Assembly (NCBI GenBank): GCA_035771165.1
Contig: JAWNZC010000025.1
Coordinates: forward strand, 4,685,501 to 4,749,500
Direction: 5' to 3'
Length of the DNA stretch: 64,000 nucleotides
Source: Paragorgia papillata
Taxonomy: Eukaryota > Cnidaria > Anthozoa > Scleralcyonacea > Coralliidae
The notes under the pieces were generated by a model. It did no database searches. It worked only from the letters and a program-made list of their open reading frames with translations, and was not told the DNA's origin. This document shows positions 20,620-32,396 of this stretch, piece by piece; position 1 is the stretch's first letter; each line of letters begins with the position of its first letter. The position numbers and the translations under genes were made by a program.

Positions 20620-23600
20620 CTGTCTCCACTTCCAGTTGCTAATAGAAATTCTTTAGGATGGAATTCAACACTGTTCACAGGACCCGAGTGTTTCAGTTCA
20701 GATAACTGTTTACCAGCAGTCAAATCCCACAGCTAAAACACAAATAACTTTAAATTTAAATGGTTTATAAATAAAAAGAAGAAAAACTTGGGCAACAACA
20801 AGACATACATGTACACATACTGCATACCTTTGCTACTCCATCTTCACCTGCAGATACAATCCATCTACCATCTGGACTAAACCTTAGATGATTCACAACA
20901 TCAGTATGACCTTTATAAGTGATTATGCAACCTTTTCTTCGGATATCCCAAACCTTAGTAATAACAAAGAAAATATAAATAAATTATAATTTGAACAGAA
21001 TTTGAAAATGTAGAAGTTTGAAATACAATTGTAAGGTAATAATACAATCCAATAGTAATGATGTACCTTTACATTGGTATCCAATGAACCTGATGCAACA
21101 TAGTCACCATAAGGATGAAAATCTGTACATTTAATACTTGATTTATGTCCAGTTAAAGTACGGAAAACTACAGAAAGAAAACAATACAATGTAATTATGA
21201 CAAGAGTACAAGACCACCAGCAGCACCACAGTACAGCCCAGTACAGTGTAGTACAATAAATATCAGCACAGTACAGCTCAGTTCACTGCTCAGCTGAGGT
21301 TAGCTCGGGTTCAGCTGAAGTCAGCTCAGCTCATCTGAGGACAGCTCAGCTCAGTACCATAACAAGAACAACAACAACAAATATTGATTTTTTATTTGGT
21401 TTGCAAAACTGCTAAAATCTTGAAATTATTATACAATGTACTCACTTTTCGCAGCATCAAGATCCCAAATTTTCAGAGTTCCTGATTGTGAACCAGCCAC
21501 AACAAACTCTTCTAAAGGATTAAACTGGACACTTTCAACAGGACTTGTATGGCCAGCCAAACTCTACAGTCCAAGAAAGAAAGAAAGAAGAAAGAATTAC
21601 TTCTTGCAGGAATTACTTCGTACAGTACTTGTAATGTGTTTTGTTAATGTTAGTAGTCAGAAAACTCTGAGCTCTAGACCTTGTGAGTAGATACTAGCAG
21701 CTAATTTCTGAGCACAGTACATGCAAGCTTTTAGCCAGGATTTCAAAACTGGCCATCCAAAAAAAATTCTACGGGAGGGGGGGGGGGGGGGGGGGGGGGG
21801 GTGGGTGTCAAAATTTTTGAATTTTGGGTCTCTGAAACAGCGTTTCCCGCATTTTGATGGCACTATTGAGAAAAATATAAAGAAAAAAAAATTAATATTT
21901 TTATATATTTTATATAAAAATATAAAAGTATAAAAACAAATTAAATTAAAACATCTTTATATTGTATTGCGTGGTTGGACTGAGGAGGCAAGGAGTCTGG
22001 AACAAGTGAATGTGTCAAACTTAAACGTGGTTGCTACTTCATGTTAGAGCCACATAATGGTTTACATAATAGTACATATACAGGGTCTGAAATTTACATT
22101 TTTTTTCAGTATCCCATGGGATAGCAGGGTTCAAAGTTTTATAATCCCCCCTAAGAATCCAGTATCCCACTTCTGGATACTAGTTACCTTAATTTCTAGT
22201 ATCCCACCTATTTGTCAGGGTGACTGTACATCACAAGAAATATATTAAGAAAACTGAGTCTGTAGGCTTTTTATATGGAAGTTGGTGCATCCATCTTTTA
22301 CAAACTTCGAGTCCTTATCACACCAAGTAGGATATGCCAAGCAAATTTCACAGAACATCTTATCGTCTGTCAACTTGACCCAGGGAAAAGCTTTTTTCCC
22401 AACTTGCGGAAAATTTATGATGACGCTTTTGAAGTTCGTATTTACGTCTATGATCAGCTTGGCGCTTTTCTTTACGTCTACGAACATTTTCTGTAAATCG
22501 TTGATCAGTTTGCTGTTCACGTACCTCTTCGTCTCTGACGACTACAACATCTTCTACCTCTTCATCGACTACATTCACTACAACGTCTTCTACAGGAGCT
22601 GGTTCCGCAGGAGTTTTTGTTTTTTTAATTAGATATTTTAGCATATTCACCGAAATTATTTTAATAAAAAACCCAACACTACTTATAAATTAATATTCAA
22701 ACATCCCCGTGAAGGCCTTCGGGTAGCAAGCTGACAACCATCCCCGCGAAGGTCCTGGGGACGAGATTGACAAATGTGACCCTCCACGCGAAAACGTACC
22801 TTAACGCTTTTCCGTTAAAACGGCCAAAAAAACGGACGGCGAACGGATGACAAACGGCTTGTAAAAGCGTTCGAACGGTTTCCCAAAACGTTCGAACGGT
22901 TTGGAAAACTAACTAAACGGTTAACAACAGGCGGTCGAACGGTTAATAACAGGCGTTTCGAACGGATAATAACAGGCGTTCGAACGGTTTCCCAAAACGT
23001 TCGAACGGTTTTAACTAACTAAACAACAGGCGGTCGAACGGATAACAGGCGTAACGGATAACAACAGGCGTTTGAACGGATAATAACAGGCGTTCGAACG
23101 GATAATAACAGGCGTTGAACGGATAATAACAGGCGTTCGAACGGGATCAAATAGATCAAATGAAGCGTTCAAATGGTTGCTACAAACGTTGGAATGGTTC
23201 ATAGGTAGCACAAGCGTTTAAATGGTTTACTACAACCGTTCAAACGGATCATAACAAGCGTTTTAAACGGTTTACTATAACCGTTCAAACGGATCAATGG
23301 ATCATAGCAAGAGTTTAAACGGTTTACTATTGCATTGTACACGCATTCAAACGCGGATTATGACGAGCGCGCATTAATGGTTCAATGGTTCCGTTTATAA
23401 GCGTAAAGTATAACTGTCGTGGGTCGTGGATAAAAAGTCGTGGGTCGTAAAATGCGCTAAAAATTGGCTTTACACCCATAAAATAAATGTCCAACCCGAA
23501 ACTTGTTTGTCACAGCAAGTAAAATCTTTGGTAGAATCAATGTTATATACAATCATAATGTTTTGTGTGGCTTCAAAATACATGGCATTCACTTGCTTCT

Positions 23601-26472
23601 AGCCGTCAGATAACTTAGTTATAATTAGATATATCTTCGTTTCGGCTCTGTGTTAGCCTGGCTAGCTTTGCATCTAAAGCTGGATTTCCACTGAGTGTAA
23701 AATATCGCGCGCTCGACTTTTCTATTGTACAAATTGAATAGTTTTCTACTTCGTTCCACATGGAAACTCGCTGAATTATCTAAGATTCTCGCAGCGCATT
23801 TTAAACATGGACTACAATATAGTTTTCCAGAATGTTATTTAAAGAAATGAGGTGTCATTGTCTAATTGAGTTGTTCCTTTTGAGCACGTGTTTGAGTCAT
23901 TTTGCTCTTTCTTCGCAGCCAGCTTGGCTATAATTACTTTACAGTTTACTCTTTAGCTCTCACCAAATGATTTATCATGCGGAAATTGCTAAGTTTAACA
24001 TTAACTATGATTTGAACAACCGTTTGCCGAGTCAGTAGTGTTGTTTGCGCCTGGTCTTTTAAACACTTTGACTTAGCCGTTCGAACAGCTTCAGTTAGCC
24101 GTTTGAACGCTTCAGTTAGCCGTTTGAACACTTCAGTTAGCCGTTTGAACGCTTCAGTTAGCCGTTCGAACGGCTTCAGTTAGCCGTTTGAACGCTTCAG
24201 TTAGCCATTTGAACGCTTAAGTTAGCCGTTTGAACGCTTCAGTTAGCCGTTCGAACGGTTTCAGTTAGCCGTTCGAACGGTTTCAGTTAGCCGTTCGAAC
24301 GGCTTCAGTTAGCCGTTCGAACTTCGAACGGTTTCAGTTAGCCGTTCGAACGGTTTCAGTTAGCCGTTCGAACGGCTTCAGTTGGCCGTTCGAACTTCGA
24401 ACGGTTTCAGTTAGCCGTTCGAACGCTTAATAACAGGCGCCGAACGGATAATAACAGGCGTTCGAACGCTCTGTTAATAATTTTAAACGCTTTATCAAAC
24501 CGTTCGAACGGCTTCTTAAAGCGTTCGAACGGTTACCGAACGGTAGGCGAACGGTATTTTCATGCCGTTTGCTAAAGCGTTAAGGTACGTTTTCGCGTGG
24601 AGGGTCACAAATATCAACGACGCTATCACTCAATTTCCAAGATGGTGACTTATATAGATCAGTGGTGCTAACAAAGCTATCGGGGGACCAACGGAGGTCT
24701 TTTCCACTATCCCGATTTTTGAAATTTCGTGGTATCCCATCGGGATACAAGTAAAACAGAAGTTAGTATCCAAAACAAAATTTTAGTATCCCGTGGATAT
24801 CGGGATACCGCAAATTTCAGACCCTGATATACGTGGTTAAATCGATCTCGCAAGGTGCAATCAATCATATCTGCATGGTCTTGCCAAAAATAAGTAACAA
24901 CGCCTACACAATAGCTGAAGTAAACAGCAGCCAGCAGAAATCTAGAAACATCAGAAAGTGGGAGACCTGTAGTTGTTGTTTGAGGAGAATATTTTTGCTT
25001 AGGCCATCCATGGCTGTCCATACAAAAAGTGGCCGTCCATACAAAAAGTGGCCGTCCAAAAACCTGATTTTTCAAAAGTGGCCGTCCATAGGACGGCTGC
25101 CTGGCTAAAAGCCTGAGTACATGTATTAACAACTTTACAGAACTTTATAAAATTCAAGCAGGTAGTACTGTATATATACACGTACCAGTATAACATTGGG
25201 TTTTCCCAGAGCCCACATGTTAACTTTTCTGTCATCACCACCAGTAACCAAAACATGACCAGAAGCTGGTCCCAAGGCAAGACAATTGACATTATGACCA
25301 TGAGCTACAAATTCCTCTAAAACAAGAAGAAAAAATAAGAAATTTATAGCTTTCTAAATGGTTAAGTCCCATATATTAATTAAATGTTGTTTTTTTAAAG
25401 TGAGGGTGAAATATCACCCCCCCCCCCCCCCCCAAATGCAGGCAATCTTGTACCCATTCTCTCTTTGATGAACAAAACCATCTGGTGTGAGAAATGATAT
25501 ATATACAGGCAGTTTTTGGCCAGCCCTTCTTTCTAGGTCCTGAAATTAAATAAGCCTTTAATATTTATTCAAGTTTAACCAATTCCTGCCTGAGCCTGGC
25601 AAAAACAGCCTCTTTTCCCCTTTATTGTTTTATTCTAATACATGTATAAACACCAGACAATTTTACTCATCAAAAGGAGATTACCCTCAAACACCCTAGG
25701 CAGCAAAAAGTTAAACAAATGAGTTTTATCACTGATTGTTCAGATGTACATTACATTACAGATTTAGTCCTATTTTATAGAAACAACAAACTGTACATGT
25801 TATAAACGGATTATAAAGGCAGTCACTAGACGGGCTAAATGGCTTTAATTGTGCACGAGGCACCTGCAGTATCACTAAACATGCATGACAAATATTACAA
25901 TATATATCAGATCAATTTGATACTATTATTAAACTGACATACACTACGTCGGAAGTTACATTTTTCATCACAACGTACCATTTTATAACCTAATGTTATA
26001 ACAAGAAACGAAATAATCAGAAAGAAACTATTGACTTGATCACCTACATCGTGTATAAAGATTTTTAAATTTATATATACAGTCACTCAGCAGACAAAGA
26101 TATCGCTTTCAAAGCACTTGTCACTTTTAAAATATATATTAGACCCGTATTGCTTTCCCTCCTTTTCGTATCGGTTCATTCTCATCAGTAGAAAAAGATG
26201 AGATGTAAACATTAAAATTATGTTGGTCAGTCACCTGGCTTCCAGTCGCGTTATAATATAAATATAAACAATTTTTAAAGGTTGTTCATTACCAAAACTA
26301 ACAAGTTAACTATTAAAGAAACACAAGGAAATCCCACCGTGGATAGATAGTGTTCAAGAGATATTGTGAACAAACTCATTTTACAACGGTAAAGTTGTTT
26401 TTTAAAATTTTAAAAACACTTACGTTGCCTCCAACTCTTCTTGACGACAGGGCGCGTGCTAAGTGTCGACAT
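20620..26472 (-). pseudogene. KATNB1 5' part (exons 1-6), duplicated and truncated
   Basis: Exons: 26472-26424, 25316-25186, 21563-21446, 21167-21067, 20953-20828 and 20732-20620. All lengths are phase-compatible (exon 3 is 118 bp). They encode the start [10 protein letters not shown] and about five WD40 blades, up to LLATGSGD. The break at 20,596 removes exons 7-23. Reading on, the next same-strand exon is AKTIP exon 5 of copy 1. Joining the two gives an immediate out-of-frame stop, so a ~214-residue propeller fragment is predicted if this locus is real and transcribed. The exons may be the true KATNB1 sequence if the duplication is an assembly artefact. Confidence 0.85.
21724..25115. mobile_element. 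Copy-2 set of three nested transposons
   Basis: Outer element 21,724-25,115 (AGTACATG duplications at 21,716-21,723 and 25,116-25,123), middle hAT 22,081-24,826, inner MITE 22,778-24,606. Same structure as 11,907-15,270. The G run near 21,778 is longer here, the satellite interior has a different unit count, and the zinc-finger frame is broken by one extra C near 22,400. Confidence 0.85.
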
Positions 26473-26847
26473 GCTCTTCCTGGTTTCTTGAACGTTTTGT
26501 TGCAGTTTTTTGTACTCTACATCGTTAATAACTGAGAAGAGGTCTTTCTCTTGAAGGAGTCGGAGTCAGTATGGGTCAAAAACGGAATCAAATCAGTTTA
26601 TTTCGACTGCAAGAGAGATATTTCAAACACAGCTCTTCCACTCCACAACTTTGAACTAAAATCGTTTACGAGCCCACGATTATCAATTAAAATAGCACAG
26701 CGGCGTAGCACATGGTACACATTCTTGACATGCGCAACTAGTACTCATCACCAGTCTCCTGAAAAATTCTCTCATATCATTCTCGCACCCAGACCCCATA
26801 TAAACAATGCTCATCTTTGCACAAAGAAAACGAAAAACAATTTTGGT
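26473..26847. promoter_or_regulatory. Shared head-to-head promoter of KATNB1 and C8orf82 (copy 2)
   Basis: 375 bp between the start codons of the KATNB1 fragment (minus, 26,472) and C8orf82 (plus, 26,848). It is nearly identical to 16,632-17,009, with three 1-base deletions relative to copy 1. Confidence 0.55.
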
Positions 26848-28111
26848 ATGTTAGCTTTAAAGAAACAATCAAATTACTTTATAGGTGCAGCTAGCAGACT
26901 TGTTGGAAGAAGTGTCTCTTATGTTCAAGGACAGAGCTCTTCTAATGTTAGAGAATACTTTTATTATATAGATCACCAAGGCCAGGTATTTTTATTTGAT
27001 ATTTGGAAATATGTTGTCAACAATATTTGGTACCTAATTCAGAATTTCGTTTTTATTTACAGCTTTTTCTACATGATACCAAAATAAAAAACTTTATCAC
27101 ATGTTTCAAAGGTATGTCATCTGTGTGCTGTCCCAACCATGGTACCATCAGCTACATGCATGGTACCACCAGCTACATGCATGGTACCATCGATCAGCTA
27201 CATGCATGGTACCACCAGCTACATGGTACTACCAGCTGCATGGTACCATCAATCAGCTACATGCTTGGTACCACCAGCTGCATGGTACCATCAATCAGCT
27301 ACATGCTTGGTACCACCAGCTATATGCATGGTACCATCAATCAGCTACATGCATGGTACCACCAGCTACATGGTACTACTAGCTGCATGGTACCATCAAT
27401 CAGCTACATGCTTGGTACCACCAGCTGCATGGTACCATCAATCAGCTACATGCATGGTACCACCAGCTACATGGTACTACTAGCTGCATGGTACCATCAA
27501 TCACCTACATGCATGGTACCACCAGCTACATGGTACTACCATCTACATGTATAAAATGGCAACCCTTTTTGGAGTACTATCACAGATATCTCTTTTTATT
27601 TCTAGTACACTGTACAGTTAATATATTCTTACCTTTTTGTTTTTTCTATATTTTTCATCTTATTTTTTTAGAGAAGAAATTCTTGGCATTTTTCTTTAAA
27701 CGATTGAAAGTAAACAACACTAGAAAATATGAAGAATTTCCTTTTATTTCACCATGTGGACGAGAACTAAATTACATCCAGTGTGAAGATAAACCAATTG
27801 TGTATCACTCAATAATCAACTCTGCTGACAACACAGCTGAAGAATTGACAATGAATGGGGCAGAGAATCAACTGACTTATCCATTACAACCAGAGAAGAT
27901 TTGCATGTTTCCCCAGACAGGAAGAATCTATCACCCTGCTCATCAAAAATATGGTGGAATAGGTCTGATTAAATCCAGTCTGGGCATTGAAATAAGTCCA
28001 TGTTTTGAATTCAAAGACAGAAATAATGAAACTGACCCACCTTCACATTTTCACTGGAAAGGAACAGTTTATGAACTTGATAATTCATTGTGGACATGTA
28101 TTAATGAATAA
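26848..28111 (+). CDS. C8orf82: UPF0598 protein (C8orf82 homologue), copy 2, intact
   Basis: Exons 26848-26985, 27063-27111 and 27672-28111 join in phase to 208 residues (216 in human, from memory). Exon 1 starts MLALKKQSN and ends EYFYYIDHQGQ. Exon 2 gives LFLHDTKIKNFITCFK. Exon 3 continues EKKFLAFFFKRL, FPFISPCGREL, GRIYHPAHQKYGGIGL, FKDRNNE and HFHWKGTVYEL. I chose the Met at 26,848 because the longer open frame upstream has no family similarity and runs into the shared promoter. UPF0598 has no known activity; the N-terminus could be a mitochondrial presequence. Intron 2 holds the CATGGTACC minisatellite (27,138-27,550). It is convergent with AKTIP, about 1.05 kb away. Confidence 0.95.
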
Positions 28112-29165
28112 AATTGCAAGTTAACCCATTGTAATCATTGAAAATAAAATAGCAAGCTATAGTTATTACAGAAAAATAACATTTTAGTCCCTTACACCCA
28201 ACCCCCAAATGAAACCACATCCCAAAATAAGACCAGTCTTTATAATAGACTGTACATGAACAGTATATTAAAAAAAGAGAAGTGCCAAATGGACTTACCA
28301 GTAACTCATTTCTTTCTAATACATGGATCAATGGCAGATCCAAGGGGTTATGGGGGTTGCAACCCCCCTGGCCTATTATATATGTATTCTTTGAAGAGTA
28401 TATTATATTATATTATAATTATTATATACAATATATAAATTGTGTTTAGTGTATAAAAATCACTATTTCTGATCCTAATATTGTCCCCAAAATGCAGGAA
28501 ATAGCATTTCAGGGTATCAGAAATCAAACATTTTCTGGGGAAGCATACCCCTGGACCCCCCTAGAGGTGTCAACCCCCTCTTTAAAAAAATCCTGGATCC
28601 ACCCCTGTGGATCTAACATTAGATTACATGTACTTTATTTATCACTAGAAGATAACCTGACCAGCCTATGCATTATTGAGCTCACCCATTACTGCCTAGG
28701 ATGGCTGAGGGTTCTCCCTTTCACACGTAAGATCATCTGGTGTTAGGCAGGAATGGGTTAAAAATGGTAAGAAATCAGTTGTATCAAACTGGATTATGTA
28801 AGCAAGCCTTTACAGTTTATGTACAGTGTCCTTAGATACAGTATATCATTGACTACCTCAGATACAGCAAGATAATAATTGAAATAAAATAACTTGAAAT
28901 ATAACAATTGAAATATAGTAAGGTTAGATATAGTGCCGAAACAAAGAACGTTGGAGTATAACGTTTTGAGCGAAGGCCCTTCGTCAGAGAGAAACATTAT
29001 ACTCCTATGTTCTCTGTTTTCGGCAGTATATCTAACCTTACTATATTTTGATTGTTGCTTCTACACTGCCTACGCAGCACACTACTTTTATTTCACTATT
29101 TGAAATAATATATATAGATTTTCAAAGAAATAGTTAATTATAAAATAGATTTAAAAAAATTGCTA
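28112..29165. other. Intergenic region between convergent C8orf82 and AKTIP (copy 2)
   Basis: Holds the copy-2 versions of the GGATCCA-type MITE (about 28,330-28,610), the TTAACCC foldback (28,680-28,762) and the AGGTTAGATATA / GAAGGCCCTTCGTCAG repeat (28,905-29,050). No exon was seen. Confidence 0.7.
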
Positions 29166-32100
29166 CTAGCTGTTCTCATCAGGTTTGCTGAATATTTCAA
29201 CTGTCCCTTTCTTTACCCATGAAAGACCCGATGACTGTGCATTCCTGGTTGATGAAATCTCAGGTTTGTCCTACAGTGTGATTCAGAAAAATTTATTAAA
29301 AATTACAATAGAAATACAATATTTTTTATACAGTGTGGGAGTGGTACAATGATCCTTTTACTGTATATCTTATAGCTGTACAATGTTGGGTTGTGTCTAC
29401 CTTTGTGCACAAAATAGAATTTCTAATATTTTCATGTTTTTCTGCCTGCCACTCAGTAAATCTGCAGAATAAACAAAAATAAACAATTTAATATTACAAA
29501 ATAGCAATAATATTGGGCAACAACAGTACTAGTAGATATGGGTGATAACGCCAGACCATTTTACTTGTCACTCAGCTCAAAGGGGAACCCTTCCACAGCG
29601 TAAACAGCAATCTTGGGTTAAAATTACAGTTATGCATATTATTTTAGCATTCACAACAAGCCACAGTATACAATCTATAAACTACATGTACTAGCTGTAT
29701 CATTGCCTGTACCTTATTGAATGAGGGTCATCATCTATTTCATTGCAAAGCTGTTCATGACAAAGGCTTATGTTTTCTTTAACTTTTTCTCTATAAGCAT
29801 TTGTGTTGTTGTTATAACTGCAATAAAGAATTTTTTTTTGAGACAGCACCATTTAGAAAATCAATCTTTAACTTTTCACTGCAATAGGATGTGTTTTTTT
29901 GACAACGAGAAGCTTCCCGTTGCAGTGAGAAATGTTTAGACTGAACACAAAGACAAAAACTTTCTGCACAGGAGATTGGTGGCATTTTGTGCTGCCAAGT
30001 CAACATATTTACAACTACAACAGTATGTTAAACTCACAGCGTAGCAGCTTCTTCATTGACAGCATTTGAACTTTCAATTCTGTAAAATAATCTTCGAGCA
30101 AAAAGAAGAACCTGCCATAAATGATTCACAGTCCGTCTATAATGTGAGTAAAAATAAATGATATAAATTTTGAATTCTCTTATAAATCAAAACATAAAAT
30201 AATGAATTTACACTCTAAATACAAACCTCCATAGTGGAAATGCTTGTTTGATATCAAGTTCACCAGTTTCCATATTAATAAGAGGATGGTACACAGGAGG
30301 AACAAACTTTAACAGCTATATCAATGAAAAAACACTGTTTATCCTAAAATCCTCATTCGAGTATAGAATACCCTCTTTTTTTCTCTGTTTTATCAAGAAA
30401 AAGAGAGAAAAAAAGAAACAGAAAAAAGAGAGAGAGAAAAAGAAGAGAAGAAACAGAAGAGAGAAAGCGAGGGAGTCTGCGCTTTGAATTTCAAACTACT
30501 CACAGGGCAATCACCATCGGGATAATTTTCTGGTATAGACATAACAAACTTAAAAATTCCTTCTTCATAAATCCCATGATGAATAAACAACACACCATAC
30601 CAAACTGAAAAAAATAGAACTTATTTAGTTTTCTAAAAGGTAATCTCAACAGACAATTAAGATCAAAATACAGCCATAAGATAAGACATGCATAAAAAAT
30701 TGATACTACACTGTACTATTATTTAGAACTCTATCACAAAAGCAATTGTTGATCATAACAATAGTAATAACAAATATTTATTATACCGGTAAATACATAA
30801 TACTGTAGTTGTTATATGTTCTTACAAGTCTACAACTTACCACATACTCAGAAATGTACTCCATTCAATTATACAAACCTAAGCTAATACGAAAATATAC
30901 GCAGAGTGACAGACTACTGTAAAAACAGTCCTTATCTTATTATCTACTGTACTATAATAAATTTTATAATAAGCTTACTTAAAGGTGATTTTGCTGCTGG
31001 CAGAACATACACTCCTGGTATCATCTGCTTTTGTAGAAGGTTACTAAAAAAAAATAATATGCTAGTAAAAACCCTAATTGATAACAGTACTTAGGTACTG
31101 AATAGGGTGTTATCTTGTATAAATAAAGATTAATAAAAAAAGTATTTTTAAAAACTGATATTTTCAGCCTATTTATCAAATGTTATTACTACTGTAGGCT
31201 GGGCTGAGGTGAATTCAAAAATAGATTACATTTTTTGTGTGTGTGTATGTGTGTGTGTGTATTGTAAACTATCACAGAAGATGTGTAACAGCATGTAAAG
31301 AACAAAAAAGTACAATCAAAGACAAAGTCAGGTTGTTTGACTTGGTCTTTACATGCTCTTTACACACTGTGATGTCACATGTGACTTCTATGAGTATTTT
31401 CATTGGTTGTTGCCTGTGATCTATTAAAGGACAGATACACAAATTATTTCACTAAAGCCTTGTTTCCATAAGATCATCTCGATCACTCCAATCGCCTGAA
31501 TCAGTCCAATCAATTGGGTGATTCGAAATATCTCTAGTCTGATTGGAGAGATTTGGGTAACCGAGGCGATCAAGATGATCAGGACAATCATATAGAAACC
31601 AGACTTAAGGTGGTCTGATTATCTCACCTCAGTGGCTTGTGGGCAACTTTTTTCTTCTTACCACCTTACTGTATATCATTGACAGATTAATAGATCGCAT
31701 TCAACAACCAATGAAAATACATACAAAAGTCACATTATTGTATATAAAGTAATAAATATTAATAACCACTAACAATATAATGCACTCACTATTCTGCCAA
31801 GAGGGTGTACTCTAGAAAATATGGTCCATATGCATTTAAAACAGCAGATGCAGTAGCAGCTGATTTCTGTTTAGCAACAGATCTGTTCATGTATTCATCC
31901 AGATCTGGACTAGGAATGGTTGGAAGCTTTTTCTTAGCAGCAAGATCTCTCTGCCTCTCGCCATGTTTCCCATCTGACGAAGGAGGAGAACGTTTATCTT
32001 GACCATCACTATCGGACAAGAATAGCTAGAAAGCAAAAGAATATTTATATCTATATAAGTCATTTGTTAATCTGTACTCATACCTCCCGCTACTACATGT

Positions 32101-32396
32101 ATAAGGAACTCCGTATATTTTATTTCACAGTTATGTTAAAATATTATTTAACATAAGGTAAAACAACTAAACAAGCAAGACATCTTGTTTTTCGCCAACT
32201 TGTAATAAGCGGAAACCAAGGATGTTTATTTCAAAATAATAACATAAATACAGTGTATATTCTGACCAGCCAACAACTTCCTATCTAAAGCACTATAAAA
32301 GCTTATAATATAAATGTCCTCACATATTTTCTCACAGCAACATAAATACATTCAATTTACCTTTTTCCTGATTTGATAAGTAACGTTGTTAAGCAT
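29166..32396 (-). CDS. AKTIP: AKT-interacting protein (FTS), E2-like UEV protein, 9 exons
   Basis: Exons in transcript order: 32396-32361, 32025-31790, 31043-30979, 30604-30504, 30315-30227, 30136-30038, 29790-29713, 29461-29401 and 29270-29166. All junctions are GT-AG and phases match, giving 289 residues (292 in human, from memory). AKTIP/FTS joins Hook and FHIP proteins in the FHF complex, which links endosomal cargo to dynein; it also has a telomere role in mammals. After a variable N-terminus (starts [12 protein letters not shown]) comes [14 protein letters not shown], then the ubiquitin-conjugating fold: [27 protein letters not shown] and [15 protein letters not shown]. The active-site Cys of E2 enzymes is replaced (HPLI..GEL), as in UEV proteins. 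It ends with [18 protein letters not shown], matching the family's C-terminus. Confidence 0.95.
30405..30475. repeat. Purine-rich (GA/AAG)n tract at the duplication breakpoint
   Basis: AGAGAAAAAAAGAAACAG..AGAGAGAGAAAAAGAAG in AKTIP intron 4. The duplication end lies in it (30,427). Purine/pyrimidine mirror tracts are prone to breakage and misassembly. Confidence 0.8.
31150..31760. repeat. Foldback repeats and (TG)n in AKTIP intron 2
   Basis: 31,234-31,262 is a TG/TA microsatellite. 31,270-31,380 contains a foldback (CAGCATGTAAAGA / TCTTTACATGCTC). 31,450-31,610 has arms GTTTCCATAAGATCATC..GATTG and CAATCATATAGAAAC. 31,610-31,740 repeats pieces of the KATNB1 intron near 8,190-8,270 (TCACCTCAG..GCTTGTG, ACCAATGAAAAT). 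No exon was seen. Confidence 0.6.

Larger units (their letters stand above)
20596..30427. repeat. Tandem segmental duplication, copy 2 (~9.8 kb)
   Basis: Direct repeat of 10,778-20,595, offset by 9,818 bp at its left end. It repeats the end of KATNB1 exon 6 through AKTIP intron 4, including the three nested transposons and the C8orf82 minisatellite. All coding exons here have the phase-compatible length, unlike copy 1. The right end is fixed where the purine tract continues as GAGAGAGAGAAAAAG instead of GTTTTTTATAAC. Confidence 0.95.
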
